Shown here: positions 10,531 through 25,447 of the stretch, in pieces
Layout: each line of letters starts with the position of its first letter
Numbering within the stretch: position 1 is the first letter of the stretch
DNA from: Porogramme epimiltina
Taxonomy: Eukaryota; Basidiomycota; Agaricomycetes; Polyporales; Polyporaceae
DNA length: 64,000 bases
NCBI GenBank assembly: GCA_900155495.1
Contig: FTLJ01000400.1
Coordinates: 26,860 to 90,859 of the forward strand
Direction: 5' to 3'
The notes under the pieces: generated by a model
What the model was told of the DNA's origin: nothing
The model's database searches: none
The model's input: the letters and a program-made list of their open reading frames with translations, nothing else
Translations under genes and position numbers: made by a program

Positions 10531-11780
10531 ATGGGCTACACTCTCTGCGTCCTAGGTCACCCTTCCCGCGTCGTCCTCCGTGATCCGTCCTTACTCTCCC
10601 CCCAGGATGCGGCACCATGGGCGTCGCGATCCTCTCCGGCGTCATCGCGAGCCTTGACGCCAAACAAAACTCCTTCCCCCAGCCCGCCAAATGGGAGTCG
10701 CACACCTCAGGCACGGTCACTCCGCAGGCTCTCGAGGACGAGGCGCTGCCGTCTCGCTTCATCGCCTGCGTTAGCCGCGAGGAGACCGCGAAGAAACTCG
10801 CGGCCGCCTTCTTCTCCGCAGGCACGCTTGGCCGCAACGTCGAGATCGTCCAGGGCAGGAATGTCGAGGCCGTGCGCCAGGCGAGCGTGGTGCTCCTTTG
10901 GTGAGATGCTTTCCCCCCAATTCTCGTCAGTGCACCATCGACCGACCCCGAAAATGTCACCTGCTCAGCTGCAAGCCACAGCTCGCTAGCGCGATACTCA
11001 GCGAGCCGGGGATGAAGGAGGCCCTAGATGGGAAGCTTCTCCTGAGCATTCTGGCCGGTGTGACCATCACCCAGCTCCAAGCGATGGTCCCTCCCGCGAC
11101 AAAAGTCGTGCGCACGATGCCCAACACGCCATGCAAAGTTAGCCCCCCGCCGCTGCACACCTCTGATGTCGCCGCTCTGACCGTTGCCGGCGCGCGCACC
11201 CCCGCCTCGCCCATCTAGATCCGTGAGGGCATGACCGTCGTCAGCACGCTCCCGCCGTCCGACGACTCCGAGCTCGAGCGTTCCATCATCCTCAACATCT
11301 TCTCCTCGATCGGCCGCTGCCGCTTCCTCGAGGAAAAGCACTTTGACGCGTGCACCGCGCTCTCTGGCTCCGGCCCCGCCTTCGCGTGCATATTCCTCGA
11401 GGCCATGGCCGACGGCGGAGTCATGATGGGCCTCCCTCGCGCGGAGGCTCTGGAGCTCGCGGCTCAAAGTATGTCCTTTCCTAAAGCTCACTAGTGTTAG
11501 CGGGAGATTCTCATCTTCGTTTCAGCTCTCCAGGGAGCGGCGCGCATGACGCTCCAAGCCGGAACTCATCCCGCCCAGCTTAAGGACGCCGTGACCAGTG
11601 CGTCTGACTCAGCCTCTCCGGCATCGTTGTAACTAAAGTTTGTTTCACTCAGCCCCTGGTGGCTGCACCATCGCTGGTCTGCTTGCGATGGAGGACGGAC
11701 GGGTACGGTCGACAATCGCACGCGCTATCCAGGTTGCGACCGAGAGGGCGAGCGAGCTAGGACAACCGGGCAAAAAGTAG
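10531..11780 (+). CDS. PRO3: Pyrroline-5-carboxylate reductase
   Basis: NAD(P)H-dependent reduction of pyrroline-5-carboxylate to proline, the last step of proline synthesis. Exon 1 encodes only MGYTLCVLG; an intron then splits the Rossmann motif, which continues CGTMGVAILSG. Later exons give VVLLWCKPQLA, the P5CR segment VVRTMPNTPCKIREGMTV and the signature ALSGSGPAFACIFLEAMADGG. The C-terminus runs DAVTTPGGCTIAGLLAMEDG to ATERASELGQPGKK. Six exons are inferred. The length of about 300 residues is slightly above the usual 270-290. Confidence 0.94.
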
Positions 11781-12639
11781 TGGCAAGAGCCAAGTCGAAT
11801 GTAGATATGTAATTGATTACAGTGGGCACACACTATAGGACGAAAGGTTCGACACTAAAATCCGAAGGACGGCAGCTATGGAGTCTTGCCAATGGGGGGC
11901 ATCTAGTTCACTTTCGTAGGCGTCACAATGGCTTCGAGGTTTCCGCGTCGCAAGAATGTATTGATATTGATAGAATTATACAGTATACGCATTGTACAGA
12001 CGGAGATGTGACCAGCAATTCGAGTCAACGACCTCCCTACGTTTGGAGGCAATCGCTAGAGCGCCGGTGAAGACGTTAATCTTGCTCCCATAAAATGAGG
12101 ATGGACGTGTAGAATATAAACGCCACCCAGAGTGTGGAGGAGCGTATGAAAAGTGGAAGGGACGATGACTGATTGAACGAAAAAAATATATTGATCATTT
12201 CTTGGACTGGGGGAGACATGAGCTTGACGAGCAGATGAAGAAAAAACGACTGGGCTCACCTAGAACATCGGACGTACCCATGATGCGTGCTACCTCGATA
12301 TACAGGAAAATGTTGCCCGCCTGTGAACCACTCAATTCATACAGAGATTGCAAGCAACCTCTGTGTCAACACGGAGCCGACGAAGGGAGAGGCAAAAATA
12401 CGGGAAGAACAAGTGATTTAATCTAGCTCCGCTGAATGAGTGCCCCGTCGAGTAGATAGCCGACGGGACACTAAAGTACAGAGCAATGGAGGATAACAAG
12501 AACTCACGCGCAAGCCATTTAGGACGCAGGGAATATATTGTCCAATAGAGTACAGATGCAGCCTGGGGAGGAGGTTAGCATCGGCGGTGGCCCATTAGGA
12601 CACGTCATGAGTACTCACCACGACAACAATACACAATCA
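11781..12639. other. Gap between PRO3 and RPT3, no confident gene
   Basis: AT-richer sequence between convergent genes. On the minus strand, downstream of the RPT3 stop, there are several convincing splice-like signals, for example gtgagtactc and gtgagttctt as donors and cctccccag as acceptor. This suggests either a spliced 3' UTR or a small unrecognised gene. The best coding candidate is listed separately. Confidence 0.4.
12076..12281 (-). CDS. Possible small single-pass membrane protein
   Basis: ATG at 12281 gives MGTSDVL. A canonical intron of about 53 bases (gtgagcc to ctcccccag) joins it to VQEMINIFFSFNQ, and the frame continues to STLWVAFIFYTSILIL, a plausible membrane segment, then WEQD and a TAA. 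An alternative donor at gtacgt gives a slightly shorter protein in the same frame. The total is about 50 residues. I do not recognise the family. It may instead be RPT3 3' UTR. Confidence 0.2.
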
Positions 12640-14290
<1,651 letters not shown>

Positions 14291-14511
14291 GGTTGTATGT
14301 TATGCGTGAGTAATGGCGAAAGGGCAGGGGGTAGACGGTCAAGCGTGCGGTGCGAAGGTGCAGAGCTGACGCGGCCAGTGAAGGCGACGCGTCGAATCTA
14401 GGCACGTGAGCAGAAGACCTGGCGCGCCCGGCGCTTACACGGAGACGGTGTTCTTCGTCGGACGCCCAACTTGACCTCCAATTCCATACTCCTTTGCTAT
14501 ACCCGCCCGCC

Positions 14512-15407
14512 ATGGCCCACATCATCACTCCTCTTGACCAGCCGTCGAACTACAAAGACTCTCAATCACGAGTGGACCGTCATACGCAACACGACTTGCT
14601 TTCAAAAACGACAACACTTTACGTTCGTTGTGTCCATATATCCATGACGTCCAGTGACTCACTGAGTCTCCTACGCAGGTTGGAAATCTGAGCTTCTATA
14701 CTACTGAAGAGCAGATATATGAGCTATTCTCAAAATGTACCAACCCGGAAGATGGTGGCGGTATCAAACGCATTATCATGGGCCTTGACCGAAACACCAG
14801 GTGAGTTCATACATTTACGACCAGCAGCAGTCTCCCCGTCGCTGAGCACTTTACAGGACGCCGTGTGGGTTCTGCTTTGTTGAATATTACAGTCACGCGG
14901 AGGCACTAGCTTGCTTGCGCTACATTAGCGGTACCAAATTGGACGAACGAATCATTCGATGCGACCTCGACCTCGGCTACAGGGACGGACGACAGTTCGG
15001 TAGGGGAAAGAGTGGTGGGCAGGTATGTGGGTTCTGCTTACGAGAGAAGGTTGTCTATCAACTTCGGACTCTAATAGGTGAGAGACGAGCACCGGCAAGA
15101 TTACGACCCGGGCCGTGGCGGCTGGGGCGCCCAAGCGCAACGTGCTGAGATCGAACGAAGACGTGAGGTGGAGGAGCGCTACAACGACGCTCAGGACGTG
15201 CCGGGAGCTGTTGCTGGTGGAGGTGGAGATTGGAAGGAGACAGAACAGGCACAGGAAACCACGCTCAAACGTGCACGGTCTCCTGATGACGAGGGTAGTG
15301 GACGAGGGGTGCGTAGTTGTCATTTCTCCGCCCATTCTCGCCTAACTTCGTTCTAGGAGCCCCGTGCGAAGTTGGAGGAACAAGAAGCAGAAGTCGATCG
15401 TATGTGA
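14512..15407 (+). CDS. CBC2: Nuclear cap-binding protein subunit 2 (CBP20)
   Basis: Small subunit of the nuclear cap-binding complex, which binds the m7G cap together with CBP80. The N-terminus is [20 protein letters not shown]. The RRM carries RNP2 ([21 protein letters not shown]), split by an intron inside LYV|GNL, and RNP1 ([16 protein letters not shown]). The family segment [17 protein letters not shown] and a Gly/Arg tail ([19 protein letters not shown]) follow. The C-terminus is a longer disordered, charged extension than in animals, ending EQEAEVDRM. The upstream open codon is TTG, so 14512 is the first ATG. Five exons. It is divergent from RPT3, with 221 bases between the start codons. 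Confidence 0.95.
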
Positions 15408-15539
15408 GAGCTCTAGTCGCTACCCCTCTTGCATGTTGTATTCGTTTACGGCATTCGCCCGAGTCAATGTGATATGGTGTATGGCGCGTCTTAGGACATT
15501 ATGAAAGATGTAGTATACAACGGACAGTCTAGGCGTACG

Positions 15540-16377
15540 CTATGAAACCACTGCGGCCCTTACGACAAGAGAGTCTCCGTAGAGGTCTGGCCGCCATTTT
15601 TGCATGTGGAGAGTTCTAACCATTCGGTACGCTTCTGAAACCGACGATGTACGTACAAGCCATCGTGAAGTCCACGAGGTAGTATCGTCACTTGCGTGGG
15701 GTTAGCCAAAAGGAGACGTCCCTATAGTTTGTGACACCTACTTCTCGATCTTGACCACGACCGGTCTACCCTGCTCCACGCCTGCCAACTTGAAGTTGCG
15801 GAGGTTGTCGGCAAGTATTCCGGCAGGAAGCTTTCCTGGCAGCCCGTACAGGACAACGGCCCTGCCCCCGCCGGATATTGACGTATCTGTACCGTTTCCG
15901 TGGATGATACCTCGCTGTGCGGCTTCAAGGGCACCCTTGGCACCCCGAGTGCGGGTGGACACCCGTGCAGTACTGTCGGGCTCTGCTTTCAACGACTTTC
16001 CGCTGAGAAAAGCTTTGTCCAGCTTTTTGACAGCAGCCGGCACGAATTCCGGGCGAGTGAGCGTGAGGACTGCCTTGCCCGTCGGCCGGAAACGCCTGTA
16101 GTCGATAGCCACTGTGATAAAGACGGAATTACTCCAAGTTGACACGAACATGAACCATTGTGCTCACCATTGCTCACATTCTCAACACCAATTTTACCGC
16201 ATAGCCTCCTCAAGTCGTTGGGCAAGGCCGTCGAGGGAACACCAGACACCCAGACATGCGTAGTATTTGATGCTTCAAAGCGAATCCTATGAGACGCTGA
16301 GGAGGCCGGCGAATGGACACAGTTCAAACTCACTCGCCAGCGACTTGCGAACCACCCGAGAGGCCATAGGAGAAAGG
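15540..16377 (-). CDS. RNA-recognition-motif protein, probably mitochondrial
   Basis: The ATG at 16377 gives MASRVVRKSLARIRFEA, a basic amphipathic presequence-like start; an upstream ATG at 16507 is out of frame after splicing. An RRM follows: RNP2-like THVWVSGVPSTALPNDL, and RNP1-like RRFRPTGKAVLTL in the next exon. A linker leads to a second RRM-like unit (RAVVLYGLPGKLPAGILADN). The apparent stop after VVVKIEK can be bypassed by a 51-base intron (gtaggt to cgcaag, with a CTAAC branch site). This adds NDDTTSWTSRWLVRTSSVSE and a tail ending GDSLVVRAAVVS at 15540. That completes the second beta-alpha-beta unit, so I favour it. The target RNA and exact family are unknown. Confidence 0.65.
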
Positions 16378-17337
16378 GCGGGAGAGGGGGACGAACAGAG
16401 GTGACGTACGGGCTTAGCCTTGCAGGGCGCGACTCGCTGGCTGTTCCGGGCGTCCGTAGGCGTCTACTGCTAGGCTGGACCCGACTCTGGGTCTCCGAGT
16501 CCGGCATCCGTTCTCCCGGCCTTACGCGACGTTACGTCCTCTCCCGTGGTCAGCACGCCTCGAGCCCGTCTTTCCGCCCAGTCGCCCAATTATCCCCGCA
16601 CCAATTGCTATTGGGCGCGCCCAGACTCTACAGGATGTGACCGCCGCTCAACCGCACTCAATCGAGGGTCGATTCTTGAGCCCGTGTATTTCCGGAACGG
16701 CGACGTTCGGGCTCTAGGGGTACCCTACCGTCGTTCTTGGATCCGACCGACGACACCCATTCCGATGGCTCGACCTTCGACCTACAAGCTAACGCCACCG
16801 TGTCGTGTACCGGCCGAAACTGTGGGGACAACTTCCTGGGATATGCTGAATGCTGACGAGTTAGCCTTGGTAGTTAGGGTCGATCTCATTGCGTGACCAA
16901 CGCACGAGCGGCCTAAATCTGAAGTCCAGCCCACATGCATACGTCAGATGTAAGGTGGCTTCGACGTCTGACGCGGAGAGCGTCGGACGAATGTCATTAA
17001 GCTCGTGTCGGCCCCGACAGTCTCGCTCATCGTCGGTCTCACTAAGTGCGTAGTATGACGCAATGTCCCCCTCTCCCGACCGCTGACCAACGTCCTCGAA
17101 CAGTCTATACGGTGCGTCCCGACCCACTCTTCGTACGGGCGCGGCGTTCATCGAGACAATACCGTTTCCGATTTTCCGCGACGATAGACATGACCTCGGC
17201 CGCCCCTCAGATGACTGACGGACTTCGTATAAAACGTCGACTGGGTGCTTTCCGTCTACCTCAGCAAAACCTGCTCATCCCTCTCAAACATCCTTGCTTT
17301 CTCGCACCTTCCCTACCACCCACAGACCAGTACTCCA
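16378..17337. other. Divergent upstream region, no gene seen
   Basis: About 960 bases between the RRM gene and the opsin-related gene. Open frames here are short, lack family signals and show no intron structure. The proximal part is the promoter of the opsin-related gene. It holds CCCCT stress-response-like pentamers at 17068-17072 and 17203-17207. Confidence 0.5.
17228..17234 (+). promoter_or_regulatory. TATA box of the opsin-related gene
   Basis: TATAAAA lies 104 bases upstream of the ATG at 17338 and is followed by a CT-rich leader. This fits a strongly inducible fungal promoter. Confidence 0.6.
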
Positions 17338-18365
17338 ATGGCCGGCAACGACGCACTCGACATTAACCCACCCAACGCGACCTACCATCTCTCAACTCAT
17401 GGGTCCGATTGGCTCTGGGCCGCGTTCTCCATTTTTGGCCTTTCCCTCTTGATCGCCGTCGCATTGGCATTCAGGGTATGTCTCCTCTCATGGATTTTCC
17501 TTCCGTATATATCTAACCGAACTCTGTAGCGACCCCGCGGCACTCGCCTGTTCCACCAAATTGCCATTGTGGTGTTGACGACCGGGGCACTATCCTACTT
17601 CTCCATGGCCTCGGACCTTGGTGCTACCCCCGTTTCGGTCGAGTTTAGGGGCGACGGCACCCGCCAAATTTGGGTGCGCATTGCTTCCACTCATCCAAGT
17701 TAATTGACGCTAACTTTCAACTCGTGTAACCGTCAGTTCGTGAGATACATCCAATGGTTCATCACATTCCCGCTTCTGCTCCTCGAGCTCCTTCTTGCCA
17801 CCGGCCTTTCGCTCTCCGACATTTTCACAACCCTCTTCATGGGCGTTGTCCTTGTCATCACTGGCCTCGTCGCAGCTCTGGTCCCGAGCACGTACAAGTG
17901 GGGTTACTACACCTTCGGTGTGGCAGCACTGTTCTACATTTGGTGGGTGCATGCGACATTGTCTTCAGCTTATAATCATTGACCAAACTTGTGTCTAGGT
18001 ACGTGCTCCTTTGGCACGGGCCCCATACGACCTTCGCCGCCGGCGCTGCCCTCCGCAGTGGCTACATCATGGCCGCCGGGTACCTGTCCTTCTTCTTGCT
18101 GCTCTACCCCATCGCGTGGGCATGCGCGGAGGGCGGGAACGTCATTTCGGTCACCTCCGAGATGATCTGGTACGGCATCCTCGACATCTTCACAGGCCCT
18201 ATCTTCCTGTTCTTCTTCCTTTGGGAATTGCGCGGAGTCGATTACGCCTCGTTCGGGTTGCACTCTGGCAAGTACACGGATAAGTCGGCCTACGTTGTTC
18301 CTCCGACCACGCAGCCAGTCGGCGTTATCCCACCGACCTCGACCGGCGCCGCTGGCAACGTTTAA
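17338..18365 (+). CDS. Opsin-related seven-helix membrane protein (Hsp30/Yro2/Mrh1 type)
   Basis: Four exons encode about 285 residues with seven hydrophobic helices. Helix A is DWLWAAFSIFGLSLLIAV. Helix C is RYIQWFITFPLLLLELLLA, aligned to the microbial-rhodopsin RYADWLFTTPLLLLD segment. Helix G is YGILDIFTGPIFLFFFLW. The proton acceptor Asp of helix C is Gln, the donor Asp is Glu, and the helix G retinal lysine (LDxxxK) is Gly (LDIFTG). It therefore cannot form the retinal Schiff base and belongs with opsin-related proteins such as yeast Hsp30, Yro2 and Mrh1, which are plasma-membrane stress proteins. A Pro/Val/Thr-rich cytoplasmic tail ends it. Three introns of 50-65 bases. Confidence 0.9.
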
Positions 18366-21168
18366 TGATCTACCTCCTTTTCGAAACAGTCAACGACTTG
18401 AATGCCCCACTTCCACGCCCCTTAACGACGTCATTCCCAAGTACCATACTCTCTGCTCTTGTAATACCATTTGTACGACCACTTCAAGTTCCCTCATTCT
18501 TTGTATTCCCCGCCGTACACGTACCCATTGTTTTATTACTCCGTTGTATTACTTAGCCGCCGTTGTATGATAGTATTACTACCCACAACTCCGACATGCT
18601 ACATGCTGCTCCTCATCCGAATGTTAAATTACCCATCATAATTCAAAGTTGGCATTCTGAGAGGTACATGGTCCGGACACGATCAGATGAGGTAGGACAA
18701 CAAGCACGAAGACGATGCACATACGAAGAAGCTTCTGATACGGGTAATAACAGGTTAGCCTTCATGTTCGTGCTTCGCAATCCACACAGGCCATGTTTAT
18801 GACCCTTGTGTAGCTCTCCGCCATAGGCGATGTTGAGCGCAACACTTGACCTGGCCACCGGATCCTCAAACTGGCGCACGCATCTTGGAACACGTCATAT
18901 GGGCATGTAGAACAGTGATTGTGTCCGCTGAGTATAGTCGTACAACAACTAAGGCACTACCTAATCATACAACGACCCCCAAAGCTACCCAATCATACAC
19001 GTATCGTAAACTGAATGGTGCGTACAGCAGCGTAAAGAATAATATGCAGTAGTTTTCAAGAAGCAGAAACGTCCGAAAATTATACCCGCCACGTACGCCA
19101 CGGAATAGGAGAAGACTGAAACAAGAATCGTAATGACACAACCCGATGACGGGCGAGTCCGCGAAGCAGCATATGCATATGTCTGCCGTTGTAATGGCAA
19201 ACTGGCGATGATTGCCGGATATAGAGCTAGGAAATGACTACGCCCTTCGAGGATGGCCAGAGATCCCACGCTAGGCAGGACACGACCGGGCGTTGGCGGG
19301 ATGGCGGGGTACGAGGGACTGCGCACGTTTTGGTAAAGAGGATTGTGTGCGCCTCGGCCGCAGGAAGGGCCTAGTGAGGCCGGTAAAAGAGTGGACGGCG
19401 AGCGAGGTCGTTGGAGATGAAGAGGTCGACGGTGGCCAGAGTCGAAACGAAGAATGAGTGCACCGTCTGGGAGATACCACGTTGGTAAACGGAGCTTAGA
19501 GTAAGGCTTGGCTTATTGGAGAACAAGGTGGGCGACTTGTTCGGGATTGGGTACGGAGAATGAAAACCACGAGGGGAGTAGCGTTCGCATGGAGGCGTAG
19601 GTAGAGGGTCCAAAGCATTCTACCGGGTGTATTGAGCGACTAGGCGAGGGGGAGAAAGAGGTGGGCTTTGAAGGTAGTAGGTGTAAGATCCATGTGAGGG
19701 AGATGAAAGAAGGCCGGTTGGCGGCGGTGAATAAATAGTCGCGAACACAAACGACTGCAGGGGTGTGCCAAAGGGATGTCTAGTGGAGGTTGAGGATGGG
19801 TGTGTGGAGAATGGAACCGCAATGAAAGAGGCCGGGTATCTGAGAAAGATCGAGAGGGAAGTCATGTTCAGAAGGCATGGGGCGCGACGAAGCACTAGTA
19901 CGAAGTGCGATACGTTGACCAGTATGTTGAATCCTCTTGAGGACCGGAGAGGCGGCGGAATTGAGACTTGAGTCGAGGAGAGATAAGCTGAGAGACTGGA
20001 GCTGAAGTCGGACTGAGGGCGATGGTTGCGTGATGGAACGGTGAGAGTATGCGTATCTTCTGTAGCGCTAGCCTAGCCGTGGGGGATATAAGAGATTCGG
20101 CTGCCGAGGCATATGCGTCGAGGCGGCTGACGGCGGAATAGTACAGTATCTAGAGAGTGATAGGCCGGAATGCGAAGTTTATAGTCGTTGCGTTGTAGGT
20201 GAGAGAGGTATCTGTTTGCGGGTTTACGTGAAGGATAAGTGCCTAAGGCTATAGCTTTGAGCCGGCTGTAAACTAGTGTCAGCAGCGTGAAGATAAGGTA
20301 ACAGTAGAGAAACTCGCATCGCATATACTGCATGATAGGATATCCGTTGCAGCGGAGAAGAAATTGCGCGCGAGAGATGATACCGCGACGAAGCAGTAAG
20401 AAAGCAAACGCAAAAAGCACTTGGAAAAGAGACCCAGAAGAGAACCACGGAAGGCCTCGCTTGTTGGATGCTCAGAAGGACAACCCTTCTGGGGCCCGCC
20501 GAAGAATAGGCTGTTAAGGCAAGAACCCAGCTAGCGGGTGCGAGGCAAGGTGATATGGAGGTCAAAGTGAAAGCGAAACAAAGGGAGGGAACGACCTGCA
20601 CATGGATTATATGCACTTGAAGGAGAACGGTGGCTGACGTACCAGGAGCGATCTGGAGGCGGACTGTGTGCCCACTTGTCAGGCCCCACTGAACGGCAAC
20701 CCTAGATAGTCAGCCAAAATGGGTCAAGTTTGGACACAACAGGCCATCCAAGGCCGGAGGGTCTGCCGATTACAGTATGCAGCAATATCGTGTTAACAGC
20801 TGAGTGGGAGTTCTGAGCGACGTACATACTACACAGTAGTGGGCGAGCTTCTCCGGCCCTGCGAGCGTCATCCGGAGGTCTGTTCAAATTCATACCATGC
20901 CTGCTGCCTGTATCAGCCAGAAATCCGGACGTACATGCCGGAGCCATCGTGGCTATAGGACGTCTTGAGTTGCGTCATGGTGCGCAATCTGGCTGCGATA
21001 CGCCTCCAATACGAATTGCTGAGCATTGCTGAGCAAGCATTAGGTCCCACCGGGCTTTCGGACGCGCTAATAAGTAATCTTGATCCTGTGTGTCTGCCTC
21101 TTCCTCTCAGTCAGTTCCTATCGACCTACCCTTCGTCCTGGCTGTTTGACTCACCGTCAGTTTCCACC
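18366..21168. other. Gene-poor 2.8 kb stretch
   Basis: The first 250 bases are the 3' UTR of the opsin-related gene. Beyond that, minus-strand frames between 18.9 and 20.6 kb stay open for 60-130 codons and are rich in Ser, Pro and hydrophobic residues. Each stops without clear splice partners, and none matches a family I know. Some (for example 18985-19326) look membrane-like. It could be a degraded gene, a lineage-specific gene or a long noncoding transcript. The last 200 bases are the leader of GSH2. Confidence 0.35.
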
Positions 21169-22883
<1,715 letters not shown>

Positions 22884-23126
22884 TAGACGGGCGTACATAT
22901 GAACGTAAACGTAGACTGTACGATACGAAGATTACTTCGCCGCCGGAAATTCAATGTGCACTGTGTTTGTAAAGCTGTAGATTCTACTTAATTTACTTAC
23001 GACAGTTGCTTCTCCACTCACACTTCTAGATCACGTGCCGGAGTGATGCTAGTGTGGCGGGCGGTGGCATTGAATGGATTCTCGCGTTTCATTGCCACTT
23101 TCCACCACATCCCCCGGGATTTCACT

Positions 23127-24082
23127 ATGTCTTCACGCCACGACTATAGAAGAAGAGACAGGAGCTGGGAGCGCGACGAACGTGACAGGGACAGGGACCG
23201 TCCTGGATACCGAGGGGGTCGTAGAAGTCGTTCGCGGAGCCCGCCTAGAAGGGGAGACAGAGACAGACGTGAGCCTGGTACGTCAACGCCTGAAACCCGT
23301 TTATTGTTAGGCTCAGCAGCTTCATGTTTCAGACAGAAAGGATGTCTACGGACGGGACAGGGGCGACGACCGTCGCGACAGAAGGGACGACAGGCGGGAC
23401 GACAGACGACGCGACGAACGCGACCGCAGGGACTATGATAGGGACGGACGGCGGGAGCCTCCTCCTCGTGCCGACGTAGACCGCGAGCGCGAACGAGACC
23501 GCCACGACAAGGACAAGCCGGCCGAGCGTGACTCTAAACCCCCGGCTGCCACAGGATCCTCGACCAGTATGCGAACTTCTGTCCTCGTCGTGTTTTGAGA
23601 CCAATGAGCACCGTGCTGATCGTGTTCCAGGTACTCCGGGCGTGGAGTCATCACGTACTGGGGCCCGACAAGACTCCGAGGTACCCACGGACGGTGCAGA
23701 GGAAGGAGAGGCTATGGACGCGACCAACGACGACGATGCGGCCATGATGGCTATGATGGGCATGTCCGGCTTCGGTAGTACTAAGGTGAGCCCCGCTATC
23801 CCAAACGCTTCTTGTCCAGTATGTAACCCTTGTTCAGGGAAAACAAGTCGAAGGAAATCAAGAGGGTAGCGTCGACATCAAGAAGATGCGCACTTGGCGA
23901 CAATACATGAATCGGTGTGTAGCTGCCTCGTTGTATGTGGTGGCGCATCCGCTGATCCTTGACGGCTTTCCTCGCACTACAGGCGTGGTGGTTTCAACAG
24001 GTTGGTTCTCTTTGTTAGACCTACACATTTCTCCAAATGGCTGATGCGATTTGTTCGCAGGCCTCTCGACAAGATCAAGTAG
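23127..24082 (+). CDS. SNRNP27: U4/U6.U5 tri-snRNP 27 kDa protein
   Basis: RS-domain component of the spliceosomal tri-snRNP. The N-terminal 130 residues are dominated by Arg, Asp and Ser (RRSRSRSPPRRGDRDRREP and RDDRRDDRRRDERD). The conserved C-terminus reads MMGMSGFGSTKGKQVEGN, then MRTWRQYMNRRGGFNRPLDKIK in pieces, matching the family's FDSTKGKKVEG and RQYMNRKGGFNRPLD blocks. Introns cut the C-terminal domain repeatedly; the last coding exons are only about 20 bases each, with the TAG straight after DKIK at 24082. The ATG at 23127 begins MSSRHDYRRRDRSWERDE; the open frame upstream is not needed. Confidence 0.88.
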
Positions 24083-24566
24083 GGTTTGCCTTGTACTTGG
24101 ACAGTTTGCCGTTCTATCTCCCGATCTTATTACTCTCACAGTTGAGTCGCGTTTCACCTTTGATGTAAACATGATGGCATACCAAGCAATCTGAATGGGA
24201 TCAGTTCCTAGAGAGAAGTGAGCCTTTTTCAGCGATCTACGTATTAGGTGAGTGGGGACATCACATCATCTGAGCTCCGATGCCGCCTTGGAGGCTTGCA
24301 TATGTTTTTTTAAATACGTACATTAAATAATGCACCGCCGAACGCCGCTGTTTTGCTCATGGCTCGGTTGGAACTGCTTTGCATGACGAATATGTGCGTT
24401 TGAGTTCGATATATCGTGACAGTAGGTAGTACAAACATGGAAACTATACGACAACGATGTGCGGGACACGGAAGCAATATGATAATGTGCTCGATTGAAG
24501 AAAGAGAGCAGGAAGAGGGTGTACAAACTGAACCGACGCTCTAGCTTCCCCACACCAACTCAGCAC
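24083..24566. other. Convergent intergenic region, no gene seen
   Basis: AT-rich 3' flanks of the U4/U6.U5 27K gene and eIF1. No open frame with family signals or splice structure is visible. Confidence 0.5.
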
Positions 24567-25145
24567 TCAGAAACCGTGGACCTTGATCGTAGCAGCAGAG
24601 ATGCCCTCTTCGGTGAGGAGTGCCTTGATCTTCTGACGTTGATCACCCTGGAGTTGGATGACTTGGCCAGCCTCCTCATCATCGACGAGGGTACCGTTGC
24701 AGGCAAATTCCTATAAGAGCGAAGGTCAGACCATTGGTCCCCATAGTTGGCGAGGCGCCGGTGGGGCGGCACGAGCCGCAGCAGAATCCAACCACTCGCC
24801 TTCTTGAAAGCCTTCAACAGCTTCTTGAGGTCATACTCTGCACACGCGGCATCATGTATTAGGTTTATGGGTATGGGGATGTCCGGCAGCTTGTGGCGAC
24901 GCACCTTTGGGAAGGCCCTGGAGCGTAGTCAGGGTCTTGCGACCGTTCCGTTGCTGAATACGAATATGGATGTAGTTCGACTGGGACCCGACGTCCTCGG
25001 CGGCTCCAAGAGGGTCTCCCTCGTCTGCGAAGGGATCTGGGGAAGGAAGAGGACGAGTGGTCAGACGCAAGATCGATAAGCGCTGCGGCCACGGCGAGGG
25101 GGGAAGCGTGAACGCACCGAAGGTGTTGAAGTTCTGCACGCTCAT
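24567..25145 (-). CDS. SUI1: Translation initiation factor eIF1 (SUI1)
   Basis: Start-codon selection factor bound to the 40S platform. Exons: MSVQNFNTFG; DPFADEGDPLGAAEDVGSQS, then NYIHIRIQQRNGRKTLTTLQ; EYDLKKLLKAFKKASG-type alpha helix; and EFACNGTLVDDEEAGQVIQL, finishing LLTEEGISAATIKVHGF. All blocks match eIF1, including NGRKTLTT and GQVIQLQGDQR. Four exons; the start is the ATG at 25145. About 110 residues, normal length. It is divergent from the Fyv7-like gene, with 302 bases between start codons. Confidence 0.95.
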
Positions 25146-25447
25146 GCGACGAGAGGGCCGGTTGCAAGGAAAAGGGAGGAGAAAAAGACTGAGTGGGGAG
25201 GGTGGACGGGCTGAGGAAGGATGTTCGAGTCGCGCGCTCGGAGCCGTTATAAGTACATCGCTTGCGTTATGTAATCGCAGGGCCTTCTCAGCAGCAGTGC
25301 TTTTCTGTCTCGGCTCCCCCGCTGACCGCCTCCACCGCGCCCTCCGCTCGACTCACCTGCTTCTCTCATTTTTCGGCCCACGACTCACGCCGTCACAGCC
25401 GGCGCCACCGCCCTGCTTCATAATACCCCCGCCTTGCATCTGTCAAC

